Notes under the pieces: model-generated | What the model was told of the DNA's origin: nothing | Databases searched by the model: none | The model's input: the letters and a program-made list of their open reading frames with translations, nothing else | Translations under genes and position numbers: made by a program | Assembly (NCBI GenBank): GCA_946965045.2 | Contig: OX337233.1 | Location: forward strand, 3,224,001-3,288,000 | From: Epithemia pelagica | Lineage: Eukaryota; Bacillariophyta; Bacillariophyceae; Surirellales; Surirellaceae | Direction: 5' to 3' | Length of the DNA: 64,000 bases | In this document: positions 43,001 through 55,400 of the stretch, one piece after another | Layout of the letters: each line of letters starts with the position of its first letter | How positions within the stretch are numbered: position 1 is the stretch's first letter

Positions 43001-46000
43001 CCAAGTGAAGTAGGTAAATTGTTTTGTGGATTCAGGAGAACTTCGATGGATCGTCTTGTATGGTCTCCGTTGGCACCACTGAGAGTCAACCCATTTGGAT
43101 GAATAGCAATAGTTTCGTCCGGGTAGACTTGCAACAAGCTTGACGTGCTGAGAAGGCGAATGTTGGCGTCCGGAATGTAGAGAGCAGGAACCTTGATCGT
43201 GCGCAACATTCCAGTCGTATCCAATACATGCCATACCACTGTGCCTCGTCCAGCCACTTCGACTCCAGTGGAGATACCGTTGACGCGCAAATGTTGCGTT
43301 GTATGGATGGAAGTGTCCAAATCTCCATTGAAATCCTTCTCACAGAAGCTCATGGATACGCTTGCGCCAGAATCCCACACAATGGGGTAACATCCATCGT
43401 CTGGCAGTTCGGATTGCAGTTTCAACGGAGCTTGAAGACTTGCTTTGAGGAGACTTACGGCTTCTTGAGACATTTCCAGAGTGCATGCACGGATGGTTTG
43501 GCATTGTGCAGGACGCAAGGGTGAACCGAAGGGTGGTTTGACGTTCTTGGTCGTTTGACATGGTTGACAAAAGGTTGAGGTGTCGTTGGGTGGTTGTAAG
43601 TCAAAGTCGAACCGGTGAACGTTGTTTGGCCAATGGGGCACTGTGTCATTTGTATTGTTTGGGTTGGTTTGGCGTTGTCTGTTATTGTTTGGGTTAGATC
43701 GGCGACGGGATCGACGGATTGTCGAAGGACGGCGATGAGTGGGACGGCGACGACGACGAGAACGACGGTGACGATGTCGTGATCCAAATCGAGTGGGGCG
43801 AGACGGATAGGTTGTGTCTCCCTCGATCATGGCATTGGCGACGGACGTGAGGCGGCAGAGAAGAGAAAAGAGCGACGAAGTGACAAGGCGGAGACACCAA
43901 ACAATCCAACGACGAGAGAAGAACATGAAGAAACCATCAGTCAACACATCGGAAATGGGAGTAGCCAAATGGGGAAGCACAGCTGGAGCTTGGAGAGCGA
44001 GACGGCAGCGGTCGGCACGAAGCCGAAGGGGTAAAGACCGAGGAAATGGGCGACCACTTGGAGAGCGGCGATGAAAACAGTGGGCGGGACGACGCGACGG
44101 ATGGTAGTCGGCGAAGGAGCGGACATTTCGATCCAAGCGCGAGTTGCCAAAGGACGACGCAACGTTCTCCAACTTGGGACATAGGACACCAACAATCAAA
44201 CCGCAAATAAACCAAGAAACAAAACAAGGGACCACCATAAGGAAACTCATCATCGTTGAAGGAAACAGCCAAAGGGAGAGAAGTGTCCACAAGAAGATAC
44301 CAATACTCATTGAAACAAAAGATCGTGAAGGTGTCGACGGGTCGACAGAACTGTGACACGAAGAGTAGCCACGCGTTGTGCGACCACGAGAGGCGCGAGA
44401 ACGACGTGAGACACGAGGGACTCTGGTTGGGCCTGTATGACGTGGCGATGCGACATTGACTTGGGGCAGCGCGGAGAAACGAGCAGTTGAGAAAGATTGC
44501 GCAAAAGATTTCTTTGGGGTAGGTGTCACAATCACAGGCAGATCTTTGTCGTCAGGAGTGACAACGGCGGGTGGACGCTTCGTAACTGGGTGGTTCTTCT
44601 GTTTGCCACTCACAAAGTGATGCTTGGTGAATTTGGATTTCGACTTTGGAGACTTCTTGGGCGAGAAGGTATTGCTCTTGGTTTTCTTGGTAGAACGGAG
44701 GACGAAGGGACTGGGAGGCAACGGACGGCGGCGCTTCTTGTCGGGTTGAGAAGCGGATTCGAGAAGAATATCGTCCTTGGTGGTGTCGACAGTGAACGGA
44801 GTGACGGCCATTCGCAAGGCATGGTTATCAAACTGTGCGACGGAACCGGAAGAAGGAGGCGTGTCGTCGTCATCATGGTGGACAGTGACGACGGAGACAG
44901 GCGGTTTCGTCTTTGCGGCTGGCTTGCGGTCGTTATCGGTTGACGGTGCCGGACCATCTTCCACCGAAAAATGCAGCATGGCAAAGGAGTTGCTGACTGG
45001 AACTGGAGTAGTGGAAGGAGGAGGACGACGGGTCGATCCATTGGTCACCGATGTCCAACCTTCCCATGCTTCCATATCACAATCAACCATCCAGACCGAC
45101 GGATCAGTCATCAGGTTGTTGGCTTGATGGTTGGTTAGAGGAGATGGAGCGGAGCCATTGGTGGAACCACGGTGGGAGCTGGTGGAGTGCGTGGTGTTCC
45201 AACAGGGTGGAGAACACTTTGCGCACCAGTAGAACGTGCGACCGTTGTAGTCCTTGGTTTCAGAAGAGCCAGAAGAAGGAGGAACCAAACGCCAAGGGGC
45301 CAATTCGCGACGGTTGCGGGTGAAAGGGCCAGATCCTCTCCCTCCACCACCACGACCACCATAGCGACCACCACGGCCCCCACCAGAGGGACGACGAGAC
45401 GGAGAACGACGACGGAAAGGACGACGGGAACCAGCGTGGCCATCAGAACGACCACGGTTGGTGGGACAATCACGAGCCCAGTGGCCGGGCTTCCCACACT
45501 TGTAACAAACGCCGGACGGTTTGGACTTGCCGCCAGAGTCCTTGGAGAAAGTCTGAACCAGAGCGTTGAGCTGGGCCGACGAGTAGTATCCAGCGGGCGG
45601 AGCCTTCGAGTCTTTGTTGTGGCGGGACGGGGGCCAAACACCATCTCCAATGGCCTCACGGTATTTGTCTTCAGCCAACTGACAAATGGAGCGGAAATCG
45701 AGGCGCTTGGAGGCAAGGAAGACGCCGGCTGCAGTTTTGTCGGACATAAAACGTTCTTCTTTCAACGCAGCGGTCAACTCCGACTGGAGTTTCATCAACT
45801 CAACCTTGTAGGCATCATTGCCATCGGCAGCAAGAAACGACTTGAGGATGAGAGAGTTCAACTGGTGGTTGAACAATCCAGCGGTGTGCAGAGCCGAGGC
45901 GCGAGTGGTAATGGCCAAGGCCATCTCCGCAATATTCTGACCAGAAAACTGCTGCGGGGTCAAGGTCTTGAGTTCTGCTTCGAGTCGAGCGAACTTCCCC

Positions 46001-46581
46001 ATAGAATCGCTCTGGATGATCTGGATGAGCATCATCCACAAGATGGGAAAGAGAGGCTCATCGGGCATGCGCTCTTCGAGTTCTTGACGGAGAGGGGCAT
46101 CCAAACTGTCCAGGAGTGCGAGACGGGCCGTGCGGTCATTCGACTTGTCGTACTGGTTGTAAGATGTGGCTTGCTTGGGACCCAATGTCTTGGCGGCGTC
46201 AACAGTGAAACGGGTGTGATGGGTGAGAATGCACACCATGGAAGTGTCATCACCTGGGTCTTGGAGATACGTGATCGTGTCCATTCCGTGGGTCACGAAA
46301 CGATCCAACAAGTTACGGGAGAAGAGATGCAAGCTGTCGGACTTGGAAAACTTGGTCTCAAACCCAGTGCAGCAAGTCGTGAAGCCTTTATCTTCATAAG
46401 ATGGACGCTGCTGGGAAGTTTGTTCATATCCCTTGGTGGGATCGGTCGTGTCACCGTTGACGAGCTTGGTCCGTGTTGCATCGGGCTTTCCGCCTGTCCA
46501 GGCGGTAAACAGGTCGTGCTTGACTTGCACGAGACCACCCATTCGGGGTGGAGTAGGCTTGAATGGCGTGTACTCGGACAT
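40010..46581 (-). pseudogene. Ty1/copia (CoDi-like) Gag-Pol polyprotein, truncated and with two stops
   Basis: Starts at the ATG at 46581. In order: Gag; CCHC knuckle CYKCGKPGHWARDC (near 357-371); Arg/Ser-rich stretch; hydrophobic segments near 757-805 and 889-915; protease DSGAS (near 1066); integrase zinc site and GHPGFKR (near 1227-1275); integrase core Asp in VAVDHF and YVSDNGSAF and Glu in GIAERS; then reverse transcriptase with FVYLDDCG-type site as FLYLDDCGVAS; then the start of RNase H (VDADFAG). In-frame TGA codons stand at 41323-41325 and 40909-40911. After CGSPLL near 40010 homology stops, so the RNase H end is lost. Confidence 0.9.
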
Positions 46582-47204
46582 CTTCTTGGTTGTTTTCTTC
46601 TTCTTGGCAGAGTCGTCGTTTGGAGGATTCGGAGGTTGGTTGGTTCCTTGGTTGGTAGACCGGTCGGTGGGACGTGTTGGATCGGTTGGAGGCTCACTCG
46701 GAGGATCAGTTGGATCACTGTCAGTGGGACCTTGAGTAGTATCTAACGATATAGATAATCCAGTCGGACGAGAAGTTGAGTCGGTAGGAATTGCTTGTGG
46801 AGGCTCGGTGGGAACGTGAGACGGTTCAGTAGGAGCAGAAGGGTCGGACGGACTTGGTAGATCGGTGGGACCTTCGTTGGGGTCGGCTGGATCTTGGTCG
46901 GTACCCCACAGATCAAGAAAGCTGAAGGCACTTCCAGAACTAGTGGGAGAGATATCTTCGATGGTGGAAACGTTTCACTCAAACGGGCAGAGAGGCGTCG
47001 GCTTGGCTAGGCACTAACTTGGGCTCAGAACCAGCGAAGGAATACTTAGACAGCGGTATCACTTCCAGTAGGACTAGCTTGGACTCTCGAGGTGATCAAG
47101 CTCTTGAGGGCAAGCCAGTAGGACGGATCTAGATCAGTTGTAACTCAATAGGACAATTTCTAAGATTGTGAGCATTAAAGTAAATTGATCTGTCGACATG
47201 ATCT

Positions 47205-47231
47205 TGTGAATTTCCAATTTGGAAATTCACA
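47205..47231. repeat. Perfect hairpin, 11-bp stem
   Basis: TGTGAATTTCC and GGAAATTCACA pair perfectly around the loop AATTT. Confidence 0.85.
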
Positions 47232-47237
47232 CACATG

Positions 47238-47320
47238 GTTAGTACATGTAGCACATGAGAATCACATGGCTAGTACATGTAGCACATGAGAATCACATGA
47301 CAAGCACATGAGTAGCACAT
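47238..47320. repeat. 31-base tandem motif with CACATG
   Basis: AGTACATGTAGCACATGAG then AATCACATGG occurs twice in a row, with a shorter degenerate third copy (AAGCACATGAGTAGCACAT). Probably LTR promoter repeats. Confidence 0.75.
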
Positions 47321-47479
47321 AGTCTAACCGACTGCCAAATTTGCTACCACATAATGTGCTTGTGACTGAACGTTCAACCCACATAGTGTGTTCCACATTA
47401 TGTGTTACGCATGCACGTTGTGACCGGTTAGATTCACAAGATTCCTCAACTCAACAATTGAAAACAACACACAGGTTCA

Positions 47480-47654
47480 CACCAGTATCATTGTCGTCTG
47501 TTGCCATGAATAAAGGCACAATCATGGTCTATTCACAACATTTTGAGCCACACACAATCGTCAGTCAAACCATACCAGTATCATTGTCGTCTGGTGTCAT
47601 GAATAAAGGCACAATCATGTTTTAATTGCAACATAGTTAAGCCACACAACACAC
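47480..47654. repeat. Direct repeat of about 80 bases
   Basis: ACCAGTATCATTGTCGTCTG, followed by CATGAATAAAGGCACAATCATG, occurs at 47482 and again at 47575. It lies just past the stop of the GH18 gene, in its 3' flank. Confidence 0.8.
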
Positions 47655-47676
47655 TATCTTCAGTCCACTATCAACT

Positions 47677-48738
47677 CTACAGTTCGGTGTCGTGTTCTTG
47701 GCTATGTTCCATTGGCGCGCTAGCAACACAACTCACGTCCATATTCTCCAGGCACTCAATGGTTACACCCGTGGAGTCCAAGTCTTTGAGCTTCCACACG
47801 GACATTCCCTTCATTCCGTACTGCTGGATGACGCTTTTCAACCAATCCACCATATAAGGCTATTACCCGAGGAAACACGCATTCATTTATAAAAGGAAAG
47901 GAGACAGGACAATACGAACAGAAGGAAGGCGCGAGGGTAAGAAAGAAACGAGAGAAAATGACAGAAATCGACCAAGCACACGTACTTGTAGACCAGTTGT
48001 CGTGATCGACAAAACTATCTTGTGGTTGTCGACGCTGGAATTGATCCAATTTTGTATATACCTCCAAGTATTTCCACCCTCAGGGTTATTTGGAGGAATA
48101 TCCCAACCCCCACTTTGCATAGAATCGGCATGAATCATAATGCCAATCTCATCAAAGTTGGATTGGATGCCTTCCATTTGCCCATAGTCTCCAGACAAGC
48201 AAGTGATCGAGAACTTTGCATTGGGCTGGAGACTCCTCACATTGTTGGTCAGAGTGTCGACCAGGCCATATTGACCCTCTAAAGCGCCTTCCATATCGTA
48301 GTCTACATTGTCACAATTCGCGTGTTTCATCATTTCAACGACTTTGTCGGCATCGGGTACTGTTCCATACACTGTTGTTCGTAACACAACCGAACAAAGT
48401 CCAAGAAGTGAGCAAAATAACGACCCACAGACCGCATCGAGAGGAGCTGCACACATTCCTTCCTTCTTGAACATACCTTTATATCCACCGAGCGTCAAGT
48501 AGTTCATGGAGGGAGAAAATTCACTCGGAACAATGGGTGGAGTCTCTTGAATGTCCGGGCCGAACGCGCCATTGAATCGATTCCATGTTGACGGCACAAT
48601 AGAGCATGGGGTAAGCCAATCATATCCGCAATACGCTGCCATTTCATACGAGAGTACATGGGATGGGAGAAGCAACGTTACCAGAAGAGGGAAACCAGAG
48701 TGGCTAGCCAGAGTGCGGAACGGTTTTCCGATCATCAT
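47677..48738 (-). CDS. GH18-like (chitinase-type) secreted protein, three exons
   Basis: Predicted exons 48738-48477, 48371-47986 and 47859-47677, 276 residues. Donors are GTATGT and GTACGT; acceptors CAACAG (an alternative CAG 12 bases on also keeps frame) and AATAG. The first intron is a multiple of three without a stop, so it may also be retained. A signal peptide opens the protein (FPLLVTLLLPSHVLS). The active-site pattern DxxDxDxE is complete as DNVDYDME. Exon 3 supplies the last barrel strand, YGMKGMSVWKLKDLDS, which the unspliced frame misses. Family members hydrolyse chitin or bind sugar; this one is short, so it may be a lectin-like or minimal enzyme. Confidence 0.75.
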
Positions 48739-49451
48739 TGTCGTCGTATCTTTTCAAAGATTTTGCAGATTGTGAGGACGACGTACGACTTAGGTTCGCC
48801 TCGCAGCACAAAAAACACGACTAAAAGGTCATAGATTCAGAGTTTATGCGACCGAAAGGTCATCGAGAGACTGGTAGGCGAGCACAAACCAGCCCAAGAC
48901 ACCTCACTAACATCTTCACACGGAACTCTAGAGGTGGTTGTGTGTCAATCTCGATGGCAACAATGGAACGAACAAACCCTTGTGAACTTCCTAGGTAGCC
49001 GCGTTGCGGAGAATGGATTTTCGCATGTTCGATTTTGTTCTTGTTTGCATGTATGCTTGTATGGAGTACTCCATCCATCTGGTGAATCCACAATACTAGC
49101 TAGGAAGGATCTTGATTCCCTGGGCAGTGCCACTGGCCGCTTCGGTCGGTCCTTCTGGATTGCCTCCTGCACTGGATTGCCCCTGTAGAACTTTCCCTCT
49201 TGAGAGAAGAAAGATGGGTCCTGTCTGGTGTACGATGCGTTTAGAGGGACTCTGTTGTTGTGGCATTGTCAAGTTCATTGCAACAATACCATGTAGTTCC
49301 TCCGTGCTACGAGACAAACACTACGAGTCCATGGTTCATCAACTCCAAACTCTACAACACTCAAGTGTGGGTAGATGACAGAAAACCGGAATAGATTTCT
49401 AGAGGTTAAAGTTCAAAAACTTCTTTTGGGATTCAAAATTACACACAAGAT
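48739..49451. other. Intergenic spacer
   Basis: About 710 bases. No gene or clear repeat recognised. Confidence 0.5.
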
Positions 49452-50377
49452 TCAATGGGTCGAAAACTCATGCGAGGAGAACTCTTGTTCCTCGTCCTCG
49501 TCTTCTTCACTCAGCACGGTTGACGTCAAGGGGACATTGTCGGGTCGATTGTAAAAGTCACTGACATGATCCCATTCAGCCGGTGCTTGTTTGTTCAACA
49601 GAAGACTCTTTTTGTTGCCGTTGCAAGGTTCCTCCAATTGGAGTTGCATGACGACATGTTCCAAAGTGTCGGGACGAGGAGGAGCATCTTGGTTGCCAAG
49701 TGAGGGTGGTGGTGTCACAAGAATGGACAAGGAGGACCGTCGTGTGTGTTTCATGGTGCCATTGCCACTCTCTTCTTCTTCTTGCTGTGGTTGTTTCGGT
49801 TGTTTTCCAGTCGAGGATGGTGGTGGACAACAGCACAAGGGCAAGGTGGGTAGATGGATGGGTTCCATACAGGGCCGACGATGATAAAGAGACGCGGGGT
49901 GTGCATGGTACGAGTCGTGACTCGAGCGTTCCGAAGAAGAGGGCGCCGAACATTCGGCCGTGGCCGCGGCTACTGCCCACGCCTTCCAATCTTCTTCACT
50001 GGAAACGACATGACACTGACAACTCCGTCGTGGTTGATTGCACGTCACACACTTGTGGCCGCTCGAAGTCGTCCGTGATGAAATCGTCTTCGGCTCTTGT
50101 GGTGGTGGTGGTGTCCGGCGAATGGTGGTGACGAAAGGGTACTTTCCGGGACTGGCGGTGGTGGTACTGATGATGTCTTCACATGTCGGGAGGAGGTTGC
50201 GGGGAGTTTGGATGTGGTGGTGGTAGTGATGGTGATGGTAGTATCCACTGGATGTATTTTTCGTTTGGACGATTGGCGTTGATGTCTTCGACGCGATGGG
50301 CGTTTGTTCAAGGCATGACGCTCCACTCCTTCCGACTTTTGTGGTTGTTGTTCTGGCGCAGGAGTTCGACTTCTCAT
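49452..50377 (-). CDS. Hypothetical Ser/Pro/His-rich protein, start unresolved
   Basis: The clearest part is the C-terminal frame 50240-49452, with YPFVTTIRRTPPPPQEP, a Cys/His cluster (HKCVTCNQPRRSCQCH) and EEDWKAWAVAAATAE, then an acidic end. Upstream this frame stays open but has no ATG in reach. A second frame with an ATG at 50377 (MRSRTPAPEQQ) overlaps it to 50045. The true gene may join the two by a short intron, or one may be spurious. The Cys cluster could bind zinc. Family unknown. Confidence 0.4.
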
Positions 50378-50900
50378 GACCCGTGTCGTTGTAGCAGGAG
50401 GAGAGGAGAGATTTGGAAACGTGTTTTTTATTGTGGTTGCTGGATTATTCGTCTGAGTTCAGTATGAACGGGACGGGTGGGCCGGAAGGCTTGGGGTCTG
50501 GGGTGGGAATTTCCAGAAAAACCAGCTGTTCCGAAAACGGACGGACACCAGAGTAAAAAGTACAATTGAGCAAACATGGCGGTTGATGAAACGGTTAAAT
50601 ATATATGGCAATGATATAGCAATGCAATACGAGCAGTAGGTGCTTGGTTTTTCCTGGCAACGCGTGCCTGGAACTCCCAATTTCCATGCCCGCGCACCAT
50701 TTTCTAACCCCGCGCGCAAATTTGTCCTTAAATGTCATTGCCACCAAGACAAAGGCAACAATAAGTAAAATGTCATACCGACACCCATTCTTCTTGACCG
50801 GTAATGGAATTTCCCTTCATTGGATTCCCACCGACAATCACTCTAGAGGTGCCATCTTTGACAAGAACGACTCATTGAATGAAGAGAGAAGAGGACGACC
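50378..50900. other. Intergenic spacer, left flank of the transposase-like block
   Basis: About 520 bases. AT-rich at 50595-50620 and CG-rich near 50700-50720. No transposon end could be identified. Confidence 0.4.
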
Positions 50901-52433
50901 ATGTCTACCTATGAGAAGACTGTGTGTCTGAACCAGGACCCCCACTATGATCGATTCCTAAAGGACTCGCTTCGTATGGGGTCCTTTGTCGTCATCAAGC
51001 ACGAAGGGAAAGAACACATCGCCCGTCTTGAATGTCGACAGATCGATATAGATGACGACAACCCCGATGAGTACGAGACCACCATCCGTCTCCGTCTGTT
51101 CCATCCACTTTTCAACCGGAATAAAATCGAGTGTAAGAAACCAAAACCACCCAAACATTCATTCGCACCTATCTTCTCAGGCCCAGGTGCCCAACAAGCT
51201 GAGCTCTACGAATCGTCGGATCGTTTGTGGATTTCTACCTCGAACAAAAATGACAACCCGAAGATTCTTTTCCCCGCCTTTGTTTTCACTGTTGACGAAT
51301 TTTCCCTCCCTAAGAACGCTTGGGCCATTGGTTTGCATAATGTGTTTGTTGTTCGCACGTGGGAGATGATCGATTACGAACATCGTTCTTGCCGCAAAAT
51401 CAAGTCCTTGGTTCCTCTACCTTCGATTGCTGCCCTCGGCTTCCCCAACGACCACCCAGATTACAAGAAGTCAACCAGAAGCGTCGTCCCTCAACGCTGT
51501 TTACACGAGTCCTTGTGGAACGGTTTGTATGCTTTGAAGAAGGGACTCAACAAGTGTCTTAATAAACGAACTGGCCAGTCGAACGACAAAGAGGTTGTCA
51601 GCTTAAACGTCGGTCATGTTCCTTTGGAGACAATCCAGTACATTTCGTTGATTTCGAATTACCTTGCAACTGTCCCTTCTCACACTATTACCCTTTCTGA
51701 TTCTTTTTTGCACTTGGACCAGACACTTCGTCGGTCCAAGGTGAAAATTTCATTCAACGCTGGAGTTATTCGGTTCAAGACGCCGTGAGAACTCGACATT
51801 CTCCGGTTGATCCTTGGACCAGGATCGACGTATGGTTTTTCCGAAAGGCGACCTACTTTGGCCGATGGTAAAGACGGCGTCCCTCTTACTGCAGGATTCA
51901 ACATGGCCGTGGTTGGGTCTTCTTCCGAGGAAAAGAAAGAACACGAAGACGATGCTCCACAGCGTCCATTCAAGAGACGTACCATGGAGCCACGTGTCGA
52001 CTTCACCTTCTCACCGTACAACGTCAGGTTGACCGTCGGCTACCAGCGATACGTGTATTCCTTGAAGAATGATGGTCGATTGGAGACGATGCCGCCTTGT
52101 CCCAATCTGACACGGCTACTCCAAGGCAGCGCTTCTGTGGCGCCAATGTTCACTTCGGAATCGGAAAGCGACACGGATGACGAAGAGTCGACCCTTGATA
52201 CTACAACGATGGAATATGCCATCTCCAAGATCAAAGTGGGAGCGCAATTTCTCCACAACGACGAGTCCGTGATGGAGGTTAAAGATATTTACAACGACAA
52301 TGGAGAAACTTACTTCGATTGCAGCTGTGTCGCTGGTGCTGCATTCAAAACCACTGAGTCTATGGAAAACCAGTGGAAATGGGCACGTGTTGATGCCGTT
52401 GATCTCTGGAATGACATTCAAAGCTTTGCCTAA
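50901..52433 (+). pseudogene. BAH-like protein gene with one in-frame TGA
   Basis: The first frame gives 295 residues, ends at TGA (51786-51788), and the same frame stays open for a further 215 codons to 52433. Read through, it would be about 510 residues. Near residues 25-160, the pattern GSFVVIKHEGKEHIARLECR, then LYESSDRLWIS, FPAFVFTVDEF and HNVFVVRTW resembles a BAH (bromo-adjacent homology) domain. The C-terminal part has an acidic run and a compact piece, KVGAQFLHNDESVMEVKDIY. A chromatin-reading role is inferred from that likeness. The stop sits where CGA (TPR-ELDILR) would fit. Convergent with the gene at 52481-56284. Confidence 0.5.
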
Positions 52434-52480
52434 TCATTCCCTTTTATTAGTAATCGTAGTTTGCGACCAACTTTCATTCT

Positions 52481-55400
52481 TTATGAGTTTCCTACTACTA
52501 TAGTTTCCTCACCAACCTCGTCTACCTCATCATCATCATCCTCCTCGTCATAATAATCCTCGAACAATGTTGATCCGTGAACAATCGTTCCCTCTGTCGA
52601 AGGAACAGTCCCTGGATCATAGAATTCCCATTCACCGAGTTCAGCATCATCCTCCAAATCTGTTTCGTCCAAAGCACATGCTGCAACCCTTTGGCAGAAC
52701 TCCATTGTCCCTCCATTGTCAATCACCCAGTTCTTCCGACTGGACCTAATACTACAGTTGTTCCGCTTGTTACCCTCCGTAATAGCTTTCCACGAATAGC
52801 CACTTAGGAACACCATACGTCGTTGGAGCCATCGTGCCATTGGTTCTAGACGAGTCTGTCGCCCTTTCCCCTTGTTGACACTTCCACCCCTTTGGGTCCT
52901 ATGGAAATAGAAAGTTTTAAAGAGCGAGTTAAAAGCTGAAAGGAGGGTGAGGAATCAAGAAACAAAGGATTCTAGACAAGAGGGTTCACGACCTCACACC
53001 AACCAACTTACCTTCCCACCCCTGCTGTGCATGGGATGACAAGTTTTTCCAATGCAACAAGTACTCATGCACATGGCCGCTACCTATCAGGTGAGCGTAG
53101 TTTGTTACTCCATGCTCACCATTGAGTTTCACCCAGTCTGCGAAGAAAAAGTCGGCAAAGCGTTGGTAGTTCTTGATTTCTTCATCAGTCAAGTCACCTT
53201 TCTGCCTGAGAATCAGCATGGACTGTTGATAATTGTCCACACACTTGGACCATGTGCGTCTGTCTTCCTCTGAAGCGATGCAGATGTTGATTAATTTATC
53301 AAACTTGGGGATGAGTTTACGGATACGGACGTTGTCCATCGTGATCGGACTGATCTCTCGTTTAGACTCCTTGTACGGTACCTTCCAGTGCGTGGGGAAG
53401 TCGATGGAACCCAACAGGTGATGAGACATTGCCTCATTGACCATCTGAATGAACTTGTTGCATCGATCCGTGACGTTGTTACGTTTGTCCTTTGGTAGAG
53501 CTTCCAAAACATGAGACAGTTCCTTGTTCGTAGCACTCTGCAGTCCTTTCCTTAAACACATGGTCAGTATTTTGAGACCCATCCTTTTCTCCATATGTGG
53601 GATACATGGGACAGTATCCAGTAGGTAAACCAGTGCTGTCGAATGCATCGAACCCTTGAAGTCGTCGATTAGCTTTTTGGATTGGTAGTACTCCCACTCT
53701 CTGACGTGCGACGACTTCAATCGACGTTGGCGTTCTTCAATCGAACCACGCAGGTCCAGCTTCCGGACGAACAGGTCATTTGTCAGGCTACGTGCGTATT
53801 CTTGTCGCTGGGGTTGAGATGCCTTCGCCAAGTCGAAATGGATGCATTGAAGATCCGTCCTTTGTTGCTCCGAAGGTACGTTCCGAGGGTCAATCTTCAT
53901 CGTTAGTTTCGAATCGGCCCATATCCGGTTCAGATTCTTCTGGATGATGGGCATATCTTTTTGAAACTGTCTCATTTCGTTCTCCAATGTAGAAAGATGG
54001 GTTTTCGTACACATGGTATGGTGATAACACTTCCAATTAGTCCGTTTGTGATGACCCAAGTGCTTACACAAAGTACAGGACGGTTCGTCTTCGATCTTGG
54101 GCAAGTGCAACCGACCACTTTGTACAGCGCATTTCGAGCAGGAAAATTTGGCTTGCTGGGCTGCTCCTCCTCTCCCAAGGAGTTTCCATTCGCAAGACAT
54201 GTCACAATTAGTACATATGCGTAATGGCCACACTCCAAATTTCGTGGGAACTACAGTCATTGCCGCTTCACGGACCTCATGGATCATATTCCTAAAAACG
54301 GAACGAACCAAGCCTTTACTCTCCGGACGGCAAACACATACAATTGGAAAAACACCATTCCTTGACTGTGCCAATGGATGAGTTGGGTCGTTGAACTTCA
54401 ACCCACCCAAGGTATGGCTTAAGTTTTTGGTGAATAACGCACCGTCAAGACTCTGTGCCAGGCGGATTGGTCGCCACCTTGCGTCTCCATGCAGACAACT
54501 ACTAGCTAGGAGCATCGTTGCCATGACATCCGCGGCCCGAAACGTGAACCCCTCAGAGCCATCGTTCTTGTTTCGCATTAGTTTGTATGGACATAAGTAG
54601 CTGCCAAATTTTTCAACCGCATTGGCGCATTCTTGTAGGGCAGAGGTGCTTGGGAGAAGTGTTCTTACATGGGCAATGCCGTTGTTTTCTACTGAACGTA
54701 AGACTTCTATTCCGCTGAAGTTTAATCTTCCTCCCATGATGTCCATCTTCTTGAGTATGTTATACGGCGTAAACACATACTCACGCACGTACTGTCTGAA
54801 TACACTGTAAGTAGACTCAAACAGCAATCCACTATGGATTGTTTTGTCGATGCACAATTGAGCAACGTCCCGAAAAAACTCACCCGCTGCCCGACTTGTC
54901 GCTTCCATGTTTTGAGTTCTCGACTCAAGGACATAGCGAATGTGATCGACGAGTCTCTTTCTATCTTTGGCATAGTATGCTGACCGAGGTAACTTCTCTC
55001 CAGTTTGTTCAAAGTCCTTGCGTTTCCAATAGCGAAGTTCCTCATTTTTGTTCTTCAGTTTCCGTCTTGTTTCTTCCAAATCTGTTTTGTATTGCTCTAT
55101 TGACTTGAGGAGATCAGTAACCTGGGACGAGAGAGACGATGTCTTGTCTTCGTGAGCTCTGAGAATCGCGTCAAGGGATGGCTCGTTTGGTCTTTCGCCG
55201 TCACTTAAACCGGCCTGGCTTGATTGTTGACTATTGATTTGTTCAGTGTCGTCAGTCGAGTTGTCATTTTGGATGTCGAGAGGTTCTATGCTATCAAGTT
55301 TGTCCAGCTTGTCGTCTTGAGGATCAGGCCATGGAGGTAGGTCATCAAGGCTTTCATCATCTGAACAATCCTCTGACAAGTTATCTTCATTGCTTTCTTC

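Larger units (their letters stand above)
40010..47470 (-). mobile_element. 3'-truncated copia-type retroelement
   Basis: The coding body fills 40010-46581. The side beyond 46582, up to roughly 47470, probably contains the leader and 5' LTR; its outer border is not resolved. No matching LTR is present at the 40-kb side, which ends directly beside NSUN5. The loss is therefore of the 3' end. Confidence 0.7.
46582..47470 (-). other. Leader and probable 5' LTR of the copia element
   Basis: Directly upstream of the Gag ATG the same frame stays open for about 130 codons of Pro/Thr/Asp-rich sequence without an ATG. Further out are a hairpin (47205-47231), a 31-base tandem motif rich in CACATG, and inverted TAACCGAC/CCGGTTAG pieces near 47325 and 47423. 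Such repeats are usual in LTR promoters. LTR ends and primer-binding site were not established. Confidence 0.4.

Noticed and set aside
47020..47035. Primer-binding site TGGTTCTGAGCCC on minus
   Set aside because: Only loosely like the initiator-Met complement, and no LTR end (CA) abuts it.
47240..47320. Possible CRISPR-like array (31-base periodic repeats)
   Set aside because: Repeats are adjacent without unique spacers and lie in a probable LTR.
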